DNA of 64,000 nt, from NCBI GenBank assembly GCA_910589415.1, contig OU342639.1:14578268-14642267 (forward strand), in the 5' to 3' direction. The translations under genes were made by a program, and so were the position numbers. Origin of the DNA: Malachius bipustulatus. Its lineage: Eukaryota; Arthropoda; Insecta; Coleoptera; Melyridae. This document shows, piece by piece, positions 43,181-53,378 of this stretch (its first letter is position 1; every line of letters starts with the position of its first letter). The notes beneath the pieces are model-generated. The model was not told where the DNA came from. It did not search any database and worked only from the letters and a program-made list of their open reading frames with translations.

Positions 43181-44694
43181 GGTACCATGGGACGTACGAC
43201 CTTGAGAAAGGTTCACTGTAACCTGGGTTAATCCTACAGCGACGGCGGCGGATTTGTTCATATTCTGGAATCGAGGATAATGATCAGGGAGATCAACGGT
43301 CAAGTCCGGGAGGACGAAGCCTCCAGTTAAAATTTCAGAGGTATAGTAATAAAGGTCTATAGGAAAACCAAATGGTATATATAAAGTTTTTCCATAGTTT
43401 TCCCGAAAGGGTCTAGATAAACGACTTACCCCTCGATCGTCTGAGGACCTACGTAGTAAATTATGTGAGTATAGAGTCTTTGTGTAAATAATCTGCACAA
43501 GCGAAAGCTTATCGTCACCTACCTAATAGACAAATCTCTCATTTTTCGAAGGAAATAGCTTTCACACTCGATCTGTTATCAGAACTAAACTTGAATGTCG
43601 GACAGCGGGACAGATTCACTTATATCACACCAAAACGGAAAATATAAACTGATGTTTTGTACATAGTACAATACAGAGAATTTGAATTAAATTGAAGATT
43701 GCAGTCCCTTAAGAACCTAATCAATCAAAGACCAGATGAAACCGCCATCGGCACCTATTTCTAAGGTTCTATCGCTCATAATTTCTGACATGTAACAACT
43801 AATTTTCACTAAATACCACTCACTAATATCAACCTGATTTATAATTCTTCTCCCACAAACTCTTCTTCCTAGACTAACTGCTATTCTTTCACACTCGAGA
43901 TTCACTTATACTAGAAACAGCTTTGATCTCGGTGAGCATTTCAAGCTACATTGTCCTGCGCATACTATGCGGATTATGTCTACTAGTCAGGAGAGAGAAG
44001 CAGAAATTCGCATCAGTAGCTGTCCAGTATTTTCACTTAGACCCGAAACATTTGATAGTTAGATATTATAAACGTTGTTACACTTTACGAAGGGATGTAT
44101 AAAAATATAGGGCGGGCGTTTGTAAATTTCCACAACCGATAACAATTTCTGCTTCCTGTTTCTCGTACCCTATAGCAACCAAATTCTTTTTAACGAGTGC
44201 TGCTAAAAGCCAAGTCTTTCACGACATTAAATGCACTTAAAAGCAAAAATAGAAACCGTCGACGCTAACTGCAGGGATTCGAAGAATTTAATCAGATTTA
44301 TATAAGACTGTCTGTAAGACGTCTGTAATGGTAATGGTTATGGTAAATGTAGTTAAATATTCTAATCGATACTGCACCATTCGTTGTTTCTCGTCCTGCA
44401 CGCAATAAGAATCTCAAATTATGAATTCCAAAAAAATAATTTATGAGAATTTTTGGGAAAATCTCTATTTTTTCAGAGTTCCTTACCATAGTTGAAAAAC
44501 AAACATAGAACTCCAAAACTATCTGACTGTCTGTATGTTTGTGATAGTCAAATTTCTTTGAACTGTATAAGATCGCCGTGGTTATTGAAATTGTTAATTT
44601 GTTCAGTTTTTAATTTGTGTTTCGGGAACAGAGAAAAATATATTTTTATCCTACCCCATAAGAAAATTGAACTTTCTCGACTGCATGCCCCCGG
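43181..44694. other. Spacer, no gene seen
   Basis: Frames of 60-114 codons occur, none with a recognisable motif. Confidence 0.35.
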
Positions 44695-45264
44695 AGAAAG
44701 TGCCACTTTTCCTGCCTAGGCGGTAAAATTATTTTTATATTTTCACGCTAGAGGGCCACCCAATTGCAATTGAATGCTATTTCCAGAGGGAACCAATAGC
44801 AAGCAAGCTATAGAGCTGTATGTCAATCTGTCAATGTCAATAGACCAGCAAGACCCAGCAAATTAAATACTAATAGTGAGGTACTGATGTCACAAATTTA
44901 TCCAAACAAGGAATTTCTTTCAATAATAATTGTATTGTAATATTCAAAATCTAACGTTCACTATTAATGTTATCCATAAATAAATAAATAAATAAATAAA
45001 TTACTGATTGTAATTTAACTAATCTACGCTTACTGATAGTAATGTATTAAGCAAACATATATGTAGGTATTCAATAAATTTTCTTTCAAAACAAATTTTT
45101 TTCAAAAAAAAAAAATATTATTATTATTATTGTGTAGAATAAAAAATTATGTGTAAACCACGGCGGTAAAGTGTCTTTTCAGGCCTCAAGAAGTGGCCAG
45201 CCTCGGCTGCGCCTCGCCTGGCCATATCTTCTTGAGGCCTGAAAAGTGCCACTTTACCGCCTAG
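44695..45264. repeat. GCCTAGGCGGTAAA-associated hairpin region
   Basis: At 45160-45264 a strong hairpin pairs GGCGGTAAAGTGTCTTTTCA and GGCCTCAAGAAG with CTTCTTGAGGCC and GAAAAGTGCCACTTTACCGC, with a GC-rich loop. The same words (AAAGTGCCACTTTTCC, GCCTAGGCGGTAAAA) appear at 44697-44730, so the two may be the ends of one 570-bp element or two related hairpins. An (AAAT)n run lies at about 44969-44999. No ORF. Confidence 0.6.
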
Positions 45265-46779
45265 GTATACAATATACTATTAATATTTCTTACATTTTTT
45301 CTAGTATCAGTGACTACATTAGTAGTCCCGTAATTCAACTCAACGAAATTAACTTTATCTTGTAGGTTGCAAGCGAATAAGATTCTAGAATATTACTCGA
45401 AATAGCTCGGTTGTTAAGCACTTTATCTTCGACGGTATTAATGTACCGGTTCAGAAGTATCTCGATGAAGTGAATTGAAAGGAAATAGTAACGCATTCCG
45501 TCATCAGACGTGGCGGAGTACCATCAGCGACACGGTGGGAGCAAGGGGAAAAGGCAAGTGAGAGAGAGTTCATGTGGCCTGACATCTGACATCTGCTAAT
45601 GAGGCAGACGCGGCCGACTTCCGTGTCCCTTCCTTTTTGTAAGGCTCGCTCTCTGACGCCGCTTTTCCTGGATTATACGTGCATGTGTCCCGGTGACGCA
45701 ACCGCATGCTGCGTCTACATTGGTTTCCTGACAGTCAAGAGTCCAAAATACAATTTTGTAAATTGGTTTGGTTATTCCATCATTCTGAAAGCTCTTACCA
45801 TGCAGATATAATATAGCCTGCTTTCAAGCAGCGATTATTCTGACTGCATAGGTATACATTGTTTACATTTACTAGAACGGACAAGATAAACGTACGTTCG
45901 TTTTAACGGATTATAAACGTACAAGACAAGTAATTTCAATATGACCGTGAAAGTAATTGATCCCAACTTAACACACGCGCTGTATATTACAACCGTGAAA
46001 TAAAATGAAGTATAGTGGTCGAGTCTGGTGTTCCGGCATTCCCATATATCACTGGGTTTTGTTTGCGGGCTTCCTTCCCTCCCCGGTTCCTGGAACGTTG
46101 CTAGCTGCTCCTACTTATCCACAGAATAATATCTCACACACTTTTGTTGCTCCTCCCCTCGATCCCGTTCCCTTAAGTTTCTTCCTCTGTTCCATCTTTC
46201 TCTTCTCTTCGCTCTGACCGCACCTCTCTCCCTCTTTTCCTTGTTTTTAGATTCGAACTTTTGTTTACAATTATCCGGGCACCAGTTGTTGGATGCTTAT
46301 AATTTCAAACCAAGTTCAACATTATTATTTACTCAAGCAAGTTTACAGTGTGGACGGAGTGAAGACAAAGGCCCCCTAAAAATGTTTTCACTGTCTTCTG
46401 AGGCGTTCACTCATTCAGCAGACGAGCTCGCCGTTAGCAAAGCTGAACTCTCAAGCACTTGTTTTCTACTTTATCTTCACTCTCTCATGAATCTGAGGAA
46501 AATTGATATTGTGCTCTGGTTCATACCGAGAAATAAGAATGTCAACAGCTGTAAAAATTTGCAGGAAAGAATAAAGCTGCGATTTACTTGGCAGACTCTT
46601 TAATATACAATATTGTGAAACAAGAGATAGACTGTGTGATAGGAAGTGTCTGTTATTTTGTATTGATTCTTTAATCCATTTATGTTAAAACAAAAAGTAT
46701 TAATAATGATTACATTAAATTATTATACATTAAAAGACATTTTTTAATTAAATAATCCTACTAGTCTAAATAAATACTG
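45265..46779. other. Spacer, no gene supported
   Basis: Two frames (46005-46217, 70 codons, and 46241-46603, 120 codons, both plus) have no recognisable domain. The region is slightly less AT-rich than average. They could be exons of an unknown gene, but I see no splice or conservation evidence. Confidence 0.25.
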
Positions 46780-47512
46780 TCCTTCTTATATGTCTCCTAC
46801 TCTTTGTTTTGAAATCATTTATATCCACACTACTTTTAACCCACTGTGGTATTGAATTATATAACTTTAGTCCATAGTTACAAACTTTTCTGCCTAAATA
46901 CAGTTCTTGATTTAGGTATATAAAAATCTTCGCAACTTTTTGTTTCATGATCGTGTACATCACTTACCATCCTATATTCGTCCATTATTGTCCAGGCACA
47001 AAGCCATTTAGCATCTTATACACAAACACTACTGTCTTGTATACCAATTGTTGTCTTATAGTTAACTTTCCCGTCTGCTCCACCATGTTTCTTATGCTTG
47101 TGTATCTATTACATTCCAACACTATTCTCATAGCCTTGTTTTGCGTTCTCTGAAGCATTCCTAGGTCGCCTCGTTCATCATGTTCATCACTGTTGAGCAA
47201 TAACTGAACTGGGGTCCTATAATTATTGTATTGTATGTAGGTACATACATAGTTATTCTCTTGCGTTCCTTGGTAATCATATCTCCCATTCTTCATATCA
47301 TGTTTACATTTCTCGACACCTTTTTTGCAATAAACTCTGCATGTTTAGTAAAAACCAAGTTTTCATCTATTATTACACCCAAGTACTTCATTTCCTTTAC
47401 CTCTTCTATTCTCACTTCATTTATCTTTACTATCATTTGATTTTGTTTTCCTCTATCATACCTACTTTTAAGTATCATTAACTTTGTCTTCTTAATATTT
47501 ACTTTTATTTAT
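46780..47512 (-). mobile_element. LINE C remnant: C-terminal part of a reverse transcriptase ORF
   Basis: The minus strand reads MILKSRYDRGKQ, then VRIEEVKEMKYLGVIIDENL and FTKHAEFIAKKVSRNVNMI (47293-47478). YLGVIID is the thumb-side motif found after the palm of LINE reverse transcriptases. Next comes LQRTQNKAMRIVLECNRYTS, then QLVYKTVVFVYKMLNG (46985-47296), and VCNYGLKLYNSIPQWVKSS (46766-46963). A stop and frame breaks fall near 46980 and 47290. The palm itself is missing. The text is unlike LINE A, B or D, so this is a separate family, perhaps CR1-like. Confidence 0.78.
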
Positions 47513-47964
47513 TTGCAAGCAAAGAAATTTCTCTCAGGTAGGTATATCTCGATATTCACTTTTTCAGCATATTTCAGCAACGACTGAGTGTAATAAACTG
47601 GGAAGCAAAGACAAGTAGGAACACTTTGCTGATAAGAGTAACAACTTTTTATTATTTGTCACAGTCAGTACACTGTACAATAATAGTACGACGGTGCAAT
47701 GATAGCACCTCAAATGAATTGTTCTTACTATTTCTCCGATTGAATTCCAATAGCAATTGAATCTTCAAATGAATCTGTATTTATATGATCAGGCGGAGAC
47801 TGCACTTCAATGGCGTTATTTGTATACCAACTTAATCATTCTTGCACTGACGTTGCATTAAAGCTATTAAGCACTTCTTGTTTTAGTTTTCATGGCGTCG
47901 TTGACACCTACATTAATAAAAAATTTTATGAGTTTATGTCCACAAGGGCTTCAGTTTTTTTCTA
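47513..47964. other. AT-rich spacer
   Basis: No ORF. From about 47905 it pairs as an inverted repeat with 48482-48555, flanking the element at 47965-48481. Confidence 0.4.
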
Positions 47965-48481
47965 CAGGGTGTTGAATTTTTGAACTTTTTTAAGAACTAT
48001 TTTTTATTGTCTGCGAAAGTAGTTCACATATTTTTCCCAAATTGGCATGTCTTCATAGGATATAAAACCACATTATTTTAATTAGAAAGTTTTCTGTTGC
48101 TCCACCTGTGGCGTCCCTGCAAACATATCCTCTGACATATTTATCAAAAAAATTGGTGCGCCACTGACATTTGGCCATATACGGATATTTTTTCTGAATA
48201 TAGCTGATCAATTCTGCATGGAAACGGTTTTTTGCATTTTTCTCGTCGGACGCACTGTTATTGACCAAAACAATTAAATTAAAATTATATTAATTTAACA
48301 AAATTAACGAATAATATTGATTTATACTGACAACAGAAAATATCGGAATGGATTAATCGAAAATATTTTCTAATTAAAATATGTGGTTTTTTGTTGCATT
48401 AAGATATGCTAAAATTGGAAAAAATACTATTTTCGGAGATTATAAAAAATAACTCTTAAAAAACAAAAATTCAACACCCTG
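47965..48481. mobile_element. CAGGGTGTTGAATTTT element, 517 bp
   Basis: The ends CAGGGTGTTGAATTTTTG and AAAATTCAACACCCTG are flanked by TA (47963-47964, 48482-48483). Just inside, AAGAACTATTTTTTAT pairs with ATAAAAAATAACTCTT. The pairing continues outside the TA for about 60 bp (TCCACAAGGGCTTCAG with CCGTTGTGGA), so the element may sit inside, or be the core of, a larger inverted repeat whose right end is ACACCCTG at 48587-48594. A 71-codon frame (48053-48268, minus) is unassigned. Confidence 0.7.
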
Positions 48482-48600
48482 TAGAAAAAAATTTAAACCG
48501 TTGTGGACGTATGCGGGTCATATGCGCTTTTTTTCATAAAATTACCAGAAGAATCACATCCTGAAGTTTTACCATGTTATTAAGAAACACCCTGTATAAA

Positions 48601-49430
48601 CAGGATGTCCCAGCTCATTCTAGTCGGTCTCTGTGGGCCAAACGATTTTTTCAATTTTTCATTTAATTCTAATACAGGATCACAATGGCAAAAATTTAAA
48701 GTTACTTTGGACTAAAGAGGTCCCTTATGACAGTAGCATATCAAAGTTTTTTTTTTAATGGAACGCTCCTATGTTGTGGCATTTTTAGACTGTTTGAGAA
48801 TAAAAAAATAAGATTGGTTTTTAAGGTTGATGTTTTTTGAAGTTCAGGATTTTTTTTTTGTTTCTGAATTGAGAATTTTTGAAGTACAACGAAAACGGCT
48901 CAAGATAGAGGAAAACGGCTTACATGTCCCTATCTTAACTTTGTATATGTATATGTAGGTACTATTGTGTGATGTAGATGGTGTGATATAGGTGTGATGT
49001 TTATACAGGGTGATAAAAAATTTGAAAAATTCTGAGATTTCTCCACGCGTCGCAAAATAAAAAAATCTAAGAAAGTACAAATGTTTTTATACCATAGGAT
49101 AGTACCTACATAAAAAGTTAAAATAGGGACATGTAAGCCGCCGTTTTCCTCTATCTTTAGTCGTCTTCTTCGTACACGGCCTCAAACTTCGAAAATTGCT
49201 ATTTTCACTTATTTGTAACTCTGAATATACTCAATTTTAACACCAACATTAAAAGCCAATCTTATTTCTTCAGGCAATCTGCCACTGTTACATGGGACCC
49301 TCTGTGTAGTCCAAAATAATTTCAATTTATGACTATAATAGTGATCCTGTAGTACTAGAATTTGCAAAAAAAAATTTAAATTCCATTGTTTGGCCTACAG
49401 AGACCGACTCGAATGAGCAAGGACACCATG
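48601..49430. mobile_element. CAGGATGTCCC foldback element, 830 bp
   Basis: Left CAGGATGTCCCAGCTCATTC and right GAATGAGCAAGGACACCATG are inverse ends. Inward pairs are GGTCTCTGTGGGCCAAACGAT with TTGTTTGGCCTACAGAGACC, and CGGCTTACATGTCCCTATCT with AAAATAGGGACATGTAAGCCG. The arms are about 350 bp; in the centre another CAGGGTG end (near 49004) suggests an insertion. The left arm matches the repeat that hosts the piggyBac at 10094. Confidence 0.83.
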
Positions 49431-50079
49431 TTTATCTTTAATATTGCGAAAAAATTTGATCCTCTGGTAAAAAATAAACCAAACATTTACCAATAAAGTG
49501 ACTCCGCAAATGCACCGTTTTGAGATTCAGGGTGTAAAAAAAAACAATTTCCAGTTTTTTGAAGATATCTTAGGAACCGTTTGAGGTATAGAGCTCAACT
49601 TTTGTACAGATCTTATCATTGATATGGTTTTTTTTTGCCCCTGATAACTACGACACTTGGGCAAATTGATATTTTAAAAGGGCCTTTTTAACCGCCAATA
49701 TCTTATACACAAAAAAGGTAGTCCTGTTTATAAGTTTTCAAGAAAAATTGCCATGGTTGATTAAAAATTCGTTTTGGACATTTTAAAACATGTGTCGGAA
49801 AATGAAGGGGAAAATGTGAACTAGATGTCACAATTATGTAATTTTCAGCCCTGAAGAAGAAAAATAAAATTTCTCGAAAGCTTGGTCAGCAAACAGAGTA
49901 TTCTGATTTAAGTCCCAATTATTTGACAGAATTCCCAGTTTATTCTCAACTTGTTTGTTCCAACGAGTGCTGTCGTACTTTTTTTTTTTTTTTTTTTTAA
50001 AGAGGGAGCATCGGTTTTAACTGTGTAGGTAAGACATAGTCGCTCCACTCTGGTAATTTGGCTTTGAGCACGAACTCTT
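49431..50079. other. Spacer with a CCTGAAGAAG...CGAAAGCTTGG motif
   Basis: No gene. The motif at about 49853-49895 resembles the one at 17615. A poly-T run lies at 49979-49998. Confidence 0.4.
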
Positions 50080-51762
50080 TATAATAATAATAATAATAAT
50101 AATAATATTTATTGTCCAACAGATTTACAATCCAATTACAGGACAATAGTTCAGATCAAGTAGCAAAATAATAAAGACAATGACAAAGATACACAAAATC
50201 AAAATCTAGAGCAATATAAACTATACAAGCAAAAATAACAAGATACTCATGAACAGCAGTGCAAAAAAAAAAAAAGAAAAAAATCAATCACAAGAACGCA
50301 CTTGTTCCCAAGGTCACAAGTACCGCGCTGCGATCTCTATTATGCTATGCAGCTCGCTCGTATTCAGATCACAATGAGCTGAAATTTGATTAAAGTTAGC
50401 TGACATAAAATAAACAGGCGATTTAATGAGCGCATTGGATCTAGGAATACGCAGCGAGAAGGTCTTAATTCCTCTTAAGTTTACAGAGGGAATATGAAAA
50501 TCAAACAGTGACATAATTGAGGAACAATCTATGTGACCATGAAAAAGCAAGTACAAAAATTTGACCGCTGCAAGTCTCCGACGTTTCTGAAGTGACACGA
50601 AATCAAATTTATTTAACAGGACATCATAGTCAAAGCCTCTCTGCGGATATTCACGGAATAATCTGTAGTTCAGAAACTTCAGAAACCTTCTCTGAACACG
50701 TTCGATATCATTGATTTGACAAAAGTATAAAGGTGACCATACAAGACTACAGTATTCGAGTTTCGATCTTACATAAGAGTAATACAAAACCTTTAGAGTA
50801 TGTTCGTTGCTGAAATCTTTACAATTTCTACAAAAAAATCCAAGCATCCTAATGGACGATTTAGTTATACTAGAGATGTGGTCCGAGAAGGAAAGATGAC
50901 TGTCAAAGATGACGCCTAGATCTCTAATAGAACTGGTGCGTTTAAGGACTACAGATTTGAAAACATAATCAAATAGGAGAGGATTTTTCTTTTTTGTGTA
51001 TGTAAGAACCTGGCACTTGTTGACATTCATATTAATATTATTAGAGCCGCACCATTCTTCCAATCTGTTGATTGTCTCCTGCATGATAAGACAGTCATAA
51101 TGACTTCTGATTATAGAAAAAATCTTTAAGTCGTCCGCAAAGAGCAGCTTGGGTATGTGGATAATGTCCGCTACATCATTAATAAATAATAAAAACAGCA
51201 ACGGACCCAAGTTTGATCCCTGCGGAACACCAGACGATGGTGAAAAGAACTCGGAACTATAGCCATTATACGTTACGTATTGTCGACGATCCGATAAATA
51301 CGAGGAGATAAAGCATAACAAATCTGAACTGAAACCTAAATTGCGAAGCTTGGTTAGCAGAATATTATGATCGATTCTGTCGAAAGCCTTCGAAAAGTCA
51401 GTGTAAACGACATCCACCTGCATTTGATCGTCCAGCGCTGCAGCTACATATTGTGTGAAGTACGACAGATTCGTGACAGTAGAACGCTTTTCCATAAAAC
51501 CATGCTGAAATGGTGTAATGAACTGATGAACCACAGGATAGATGCACGAATACAGAGACATCTCGAAGACCTTTGCAAAATTATTCAGAATAGAAATTGG
51601 CCTATAATTGACGATTAACGCGGGATCGCCGTTTTTCAGAACAGGGCACACTCTCGCGGTCTTCCATATATTTGGGAATGTTGAGGTTTTGAGTGACAAA
51701 TTAAATATGTATGTTAGAGGCTCGACAAACACGTCACCACAGTCCACACACTTTAGCCACAC
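50080..51762 (-). mobile_element. LINE B copy, 5'-truncated, best preserved
   Basis: It comprises the 482-codon reverse transcriptase ORF plus a 3' UTR ending TGTTGGACAATAAATATT and a (TTA)n microsatellite tail (about 50081-50110). Such short repeat tails, in place of poly-A, mark the 3' end of several LINE clades. The endonuclease and the start of ORF2 are missing beyond 51762. Two worse copies lie at 5184-7310 and 8040-9150. Confidence 0.9.
50314..51762 (-). CDS. LINE B reverse transcriptase ORF (partial, open)
   Basis: The 482 codons are uninterrupted. In order: SLKTSTFPNIWKTARVCPVL (about 23-42), VNYRPISILNNFAKVFE (51-67), QHGFMEKRSTVTNLSYF (86-102), YTDFSKAFDRIDHNIL (120-135, first catalytic aspartate), SGVPQGSNLGPLLFLLFIND (177-196), LLFADDLKIF (206-215, the catalytic DD), then SIRDLGVIFDSHL and SKLEYCSLVWSPLY of the thumb and post-palm region. 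It would copy the element's RNA at a nicked chromosomal site. There is no endonuclease, so it cannot move alone. The first codon in this stretch is a GTG after the truncation point; the natural start is lost. CR1 or Jockey-like clade undetermined. Confidence 0.88.
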   Translation of the reverse strand: MWLKCVDCGDVFVEPLTYIFNLSLKTSTFPNIWKTARVCPVLKNGDPALIVNYRPISILNNFAKVFEMSLYSCIYPVVHQFITPFQHGFMEKRSTVTNLSYFTQYVAAALDDQMQVDVVYTDFSKAFDRIDHNILLTKLRNLGFSSDLLCFISSYLSDRRQYVTYNGYSSEFFSPSSGVPQGSNLGPLLFLLFINDVADIIHIPKLLFADDLKIFSIIRSHYDCLIMQETINRLEEWCGSNNINMNVNKCQVLTYTKKKNPLLFDYVFKSVVLKRTSSIRDLGVIFDSHLSFSDHISSITKSSIRMLGFFCRNCKDFSNEHTLKVLYYSYVRSKLEYCSLVWSPLYFCQINDIERVQRRFLKFLNYRLFREYPQRGFDYDVLLNKFDFVSLQKRRRLAAVKFLYLLFHGHIDCSSIMSLFDFHIPSVNLRGIKTFSLRIPRSNALIKSPVYFMSANFNQISAHCDLNTSELHSIIEIAARYL

Positions 51763-51852
51763 ACACTTTAAATTATATTTGCCTTTTAAACGTTCGATCG
51801 CTTGTTTTACTTTTCACAGACATTCGAAAATGAATCTGAAAAGTAAAGCGGG

Positions 51853-51917
51853 CCGAGGTGAGTTTCGAACCCGCGATCTATGGCTTCGTGAGCCAGCGGA
51901 GTACCACTAGGCCACGG
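51853..51917 (-). repeat. tRNA-like sequence (SINE head or tRNA pseudogene)
   Basis: On the minus strand, TGGCCTAGTGG is a perfect Pol III A box and GGGTTCGAAACTC a near-perfect B box; CTGGCTCACGAAGCCA forms an anticodon-like hairpin. The outer CCGTGG/CCTCGG pairing is partial and the total length (65 nt) is short for a tRNA. It lies less than 100 bp upstream of the 5' break of LINE B. It differs in sequence from the one at 18085. Confidence 0.6.
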
Positions 51918-51976
51918 AAGTCACTTCTGTCGTACTTTCACCAATCTAATTTTATATTTATTTATATATGTATATA

Positions 51977-52585
51977 CAGTGTGTCTGCTTAAGTTGGAAC
52001 CATATGGAAAACTTTTTTATTGTTGGTTTTATGAAAAAATGTATTCTTTATAAAAAGTTGTGCACGGTCCAAAACTTACAATGCAAACATCAGATATCGA
52101 TTTTTTTAAACCGTATACGAGGTTTGTCAAAAAATATCAAATTAACGCAAGAGTAAAGTACCTGTATTTTCGATAATATCAAAAATTGTTATTCAAAAAA
52201 GTTGATCGGATTTACAAATAACATTCAAATATGCAATAACATGCAGTTGCTTAACCAATAAAAAACAGCATAAAAGCTAAACCGCTGCTGATAAACCCAA
52301 TCTCTTTGGGAAAACAAATATTTGATGAATTGCATATTTGAATGTCATTTGCAGTGCTGATCAACTTTTTAAGTAACAATATTTGATATTTTCAAAAATA
52401 AAGGTACTTTACTCTTGCGTTAAATTTTTATTTTTTGATACACCTCGTATACGGTTTTAAAACGATATCTGATGGCTGCATTTTAAGTTTTGGACCATGC
52501 AAAACTTTTTATCAAGAATTCATTTTTTCATAAAACCAACAATAAAAAATTTTTTCATATGGTTCCAACTTAAGCAGACACACTG
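51977..52585. mobile_element. CAGTGTGTCTGC foldback element, 609 bp
   Basis: The ends CAGTGTGTCTGCTTAAGTTG and CAACTTAAGCAGACACACTG are perfect inverse copies, inside TA-rich flanks. The arms (51977-52236, 52329-52585) pair throughout: GGAACCATATG, GTATACGAGG, GTAAAGTACCT with its inverse, and ACATTCAAATATGCAAT. The loop is about 90 bp. No ORF of note. It is the cleanest of the small foldback elements. Confidence 0.9.
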
Positions 52586-53217
52586 TATATTTTTCTGCCA
52601 AATCGCCAAATTTCGATTTTAAAAACGCTCCTGAAGAGCTTTTATCTTTGAAGATTAGTAAACGAAATTTTGGATCCTTTTAAAACTTTGGAACGACGTT
52701 AAAAATTTTCAAAAGTCGCCTTACTTTCACAGGGTGTCCTTTCAAAATTCCAGAAATCCAGTTTTTGTCATCTCATTTCAGATCGCAGTTTTCAATCTAG
52801 GGGGCTGAAATTTATGTGAGAGTAAGACATCCGCAAGGAGTGATCTGGTATTGCACTTCGGCCCAGCCGTTTCGAAATGGCGGCAATTTGAAATTTCGGA
52901 AAATTGGCTATTTTCTGAACCCTTGTATGAGCAAGATGGAGAAGAACTTTGAAACAAAATCAACAGAATTTGAAGAAAATTATTTGAAATTTGATTTCAT
53001 GTAATAAAAGTTACATTAGTTTTATTGATAAGCCAATGGCGTGGGTAGGAAAAGGGTAAAAATGGATAAATTTATTCTAACAATTTATGAGCATATTTTT
53101 GAACTGAATTTTTTGGAATCAAACTGAAATTTTTACAACGGACAACTACACCATTAGCTTTTAAAAATTTCAAGAACCAAATAGAAAAAATGGCGGAGAT
53201 ATTCGAATTTTTTTACA
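52586..53217. other. Repeat-like spacer
   Basis: ACAGGGTGTCCTTTCAAAAT at about 52730 is a CAGGGTG-type end. The rest has repeat-like AT-rich text but no proven partner end. Confidence 0.35.
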
Positions 53218-53378
53218 TGATGTTTATCCCTCTAAAATTTCAAATTTTCGGTTTTTAAAACTCCCTTTAACTTTTTTCGAATTTATTAAAAGTAGTGTAA
53301 ATAATAGTATTTTTTAAGAAAAGTTAGCCAGTGGCGGGCACAGGAGAAGGGACAAAATTGTTAAATTTTACCTTTTTT
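53218..53378 (+). repeat. Dispersed repeat, copy 2
   Basis: Same family and orientation as 36670-36830. CTCTAAAATTTCAA, AAACTCCCTTTAAC and GGGACAAAATTGTTAAATTTTA are shared. Confidence 0.65.

Noticed and set aside
46241..46603. 120-codon frame as a host exon
   Set aside because: No domain, splice-site support or neighbouring exon can be shown from the sequence.
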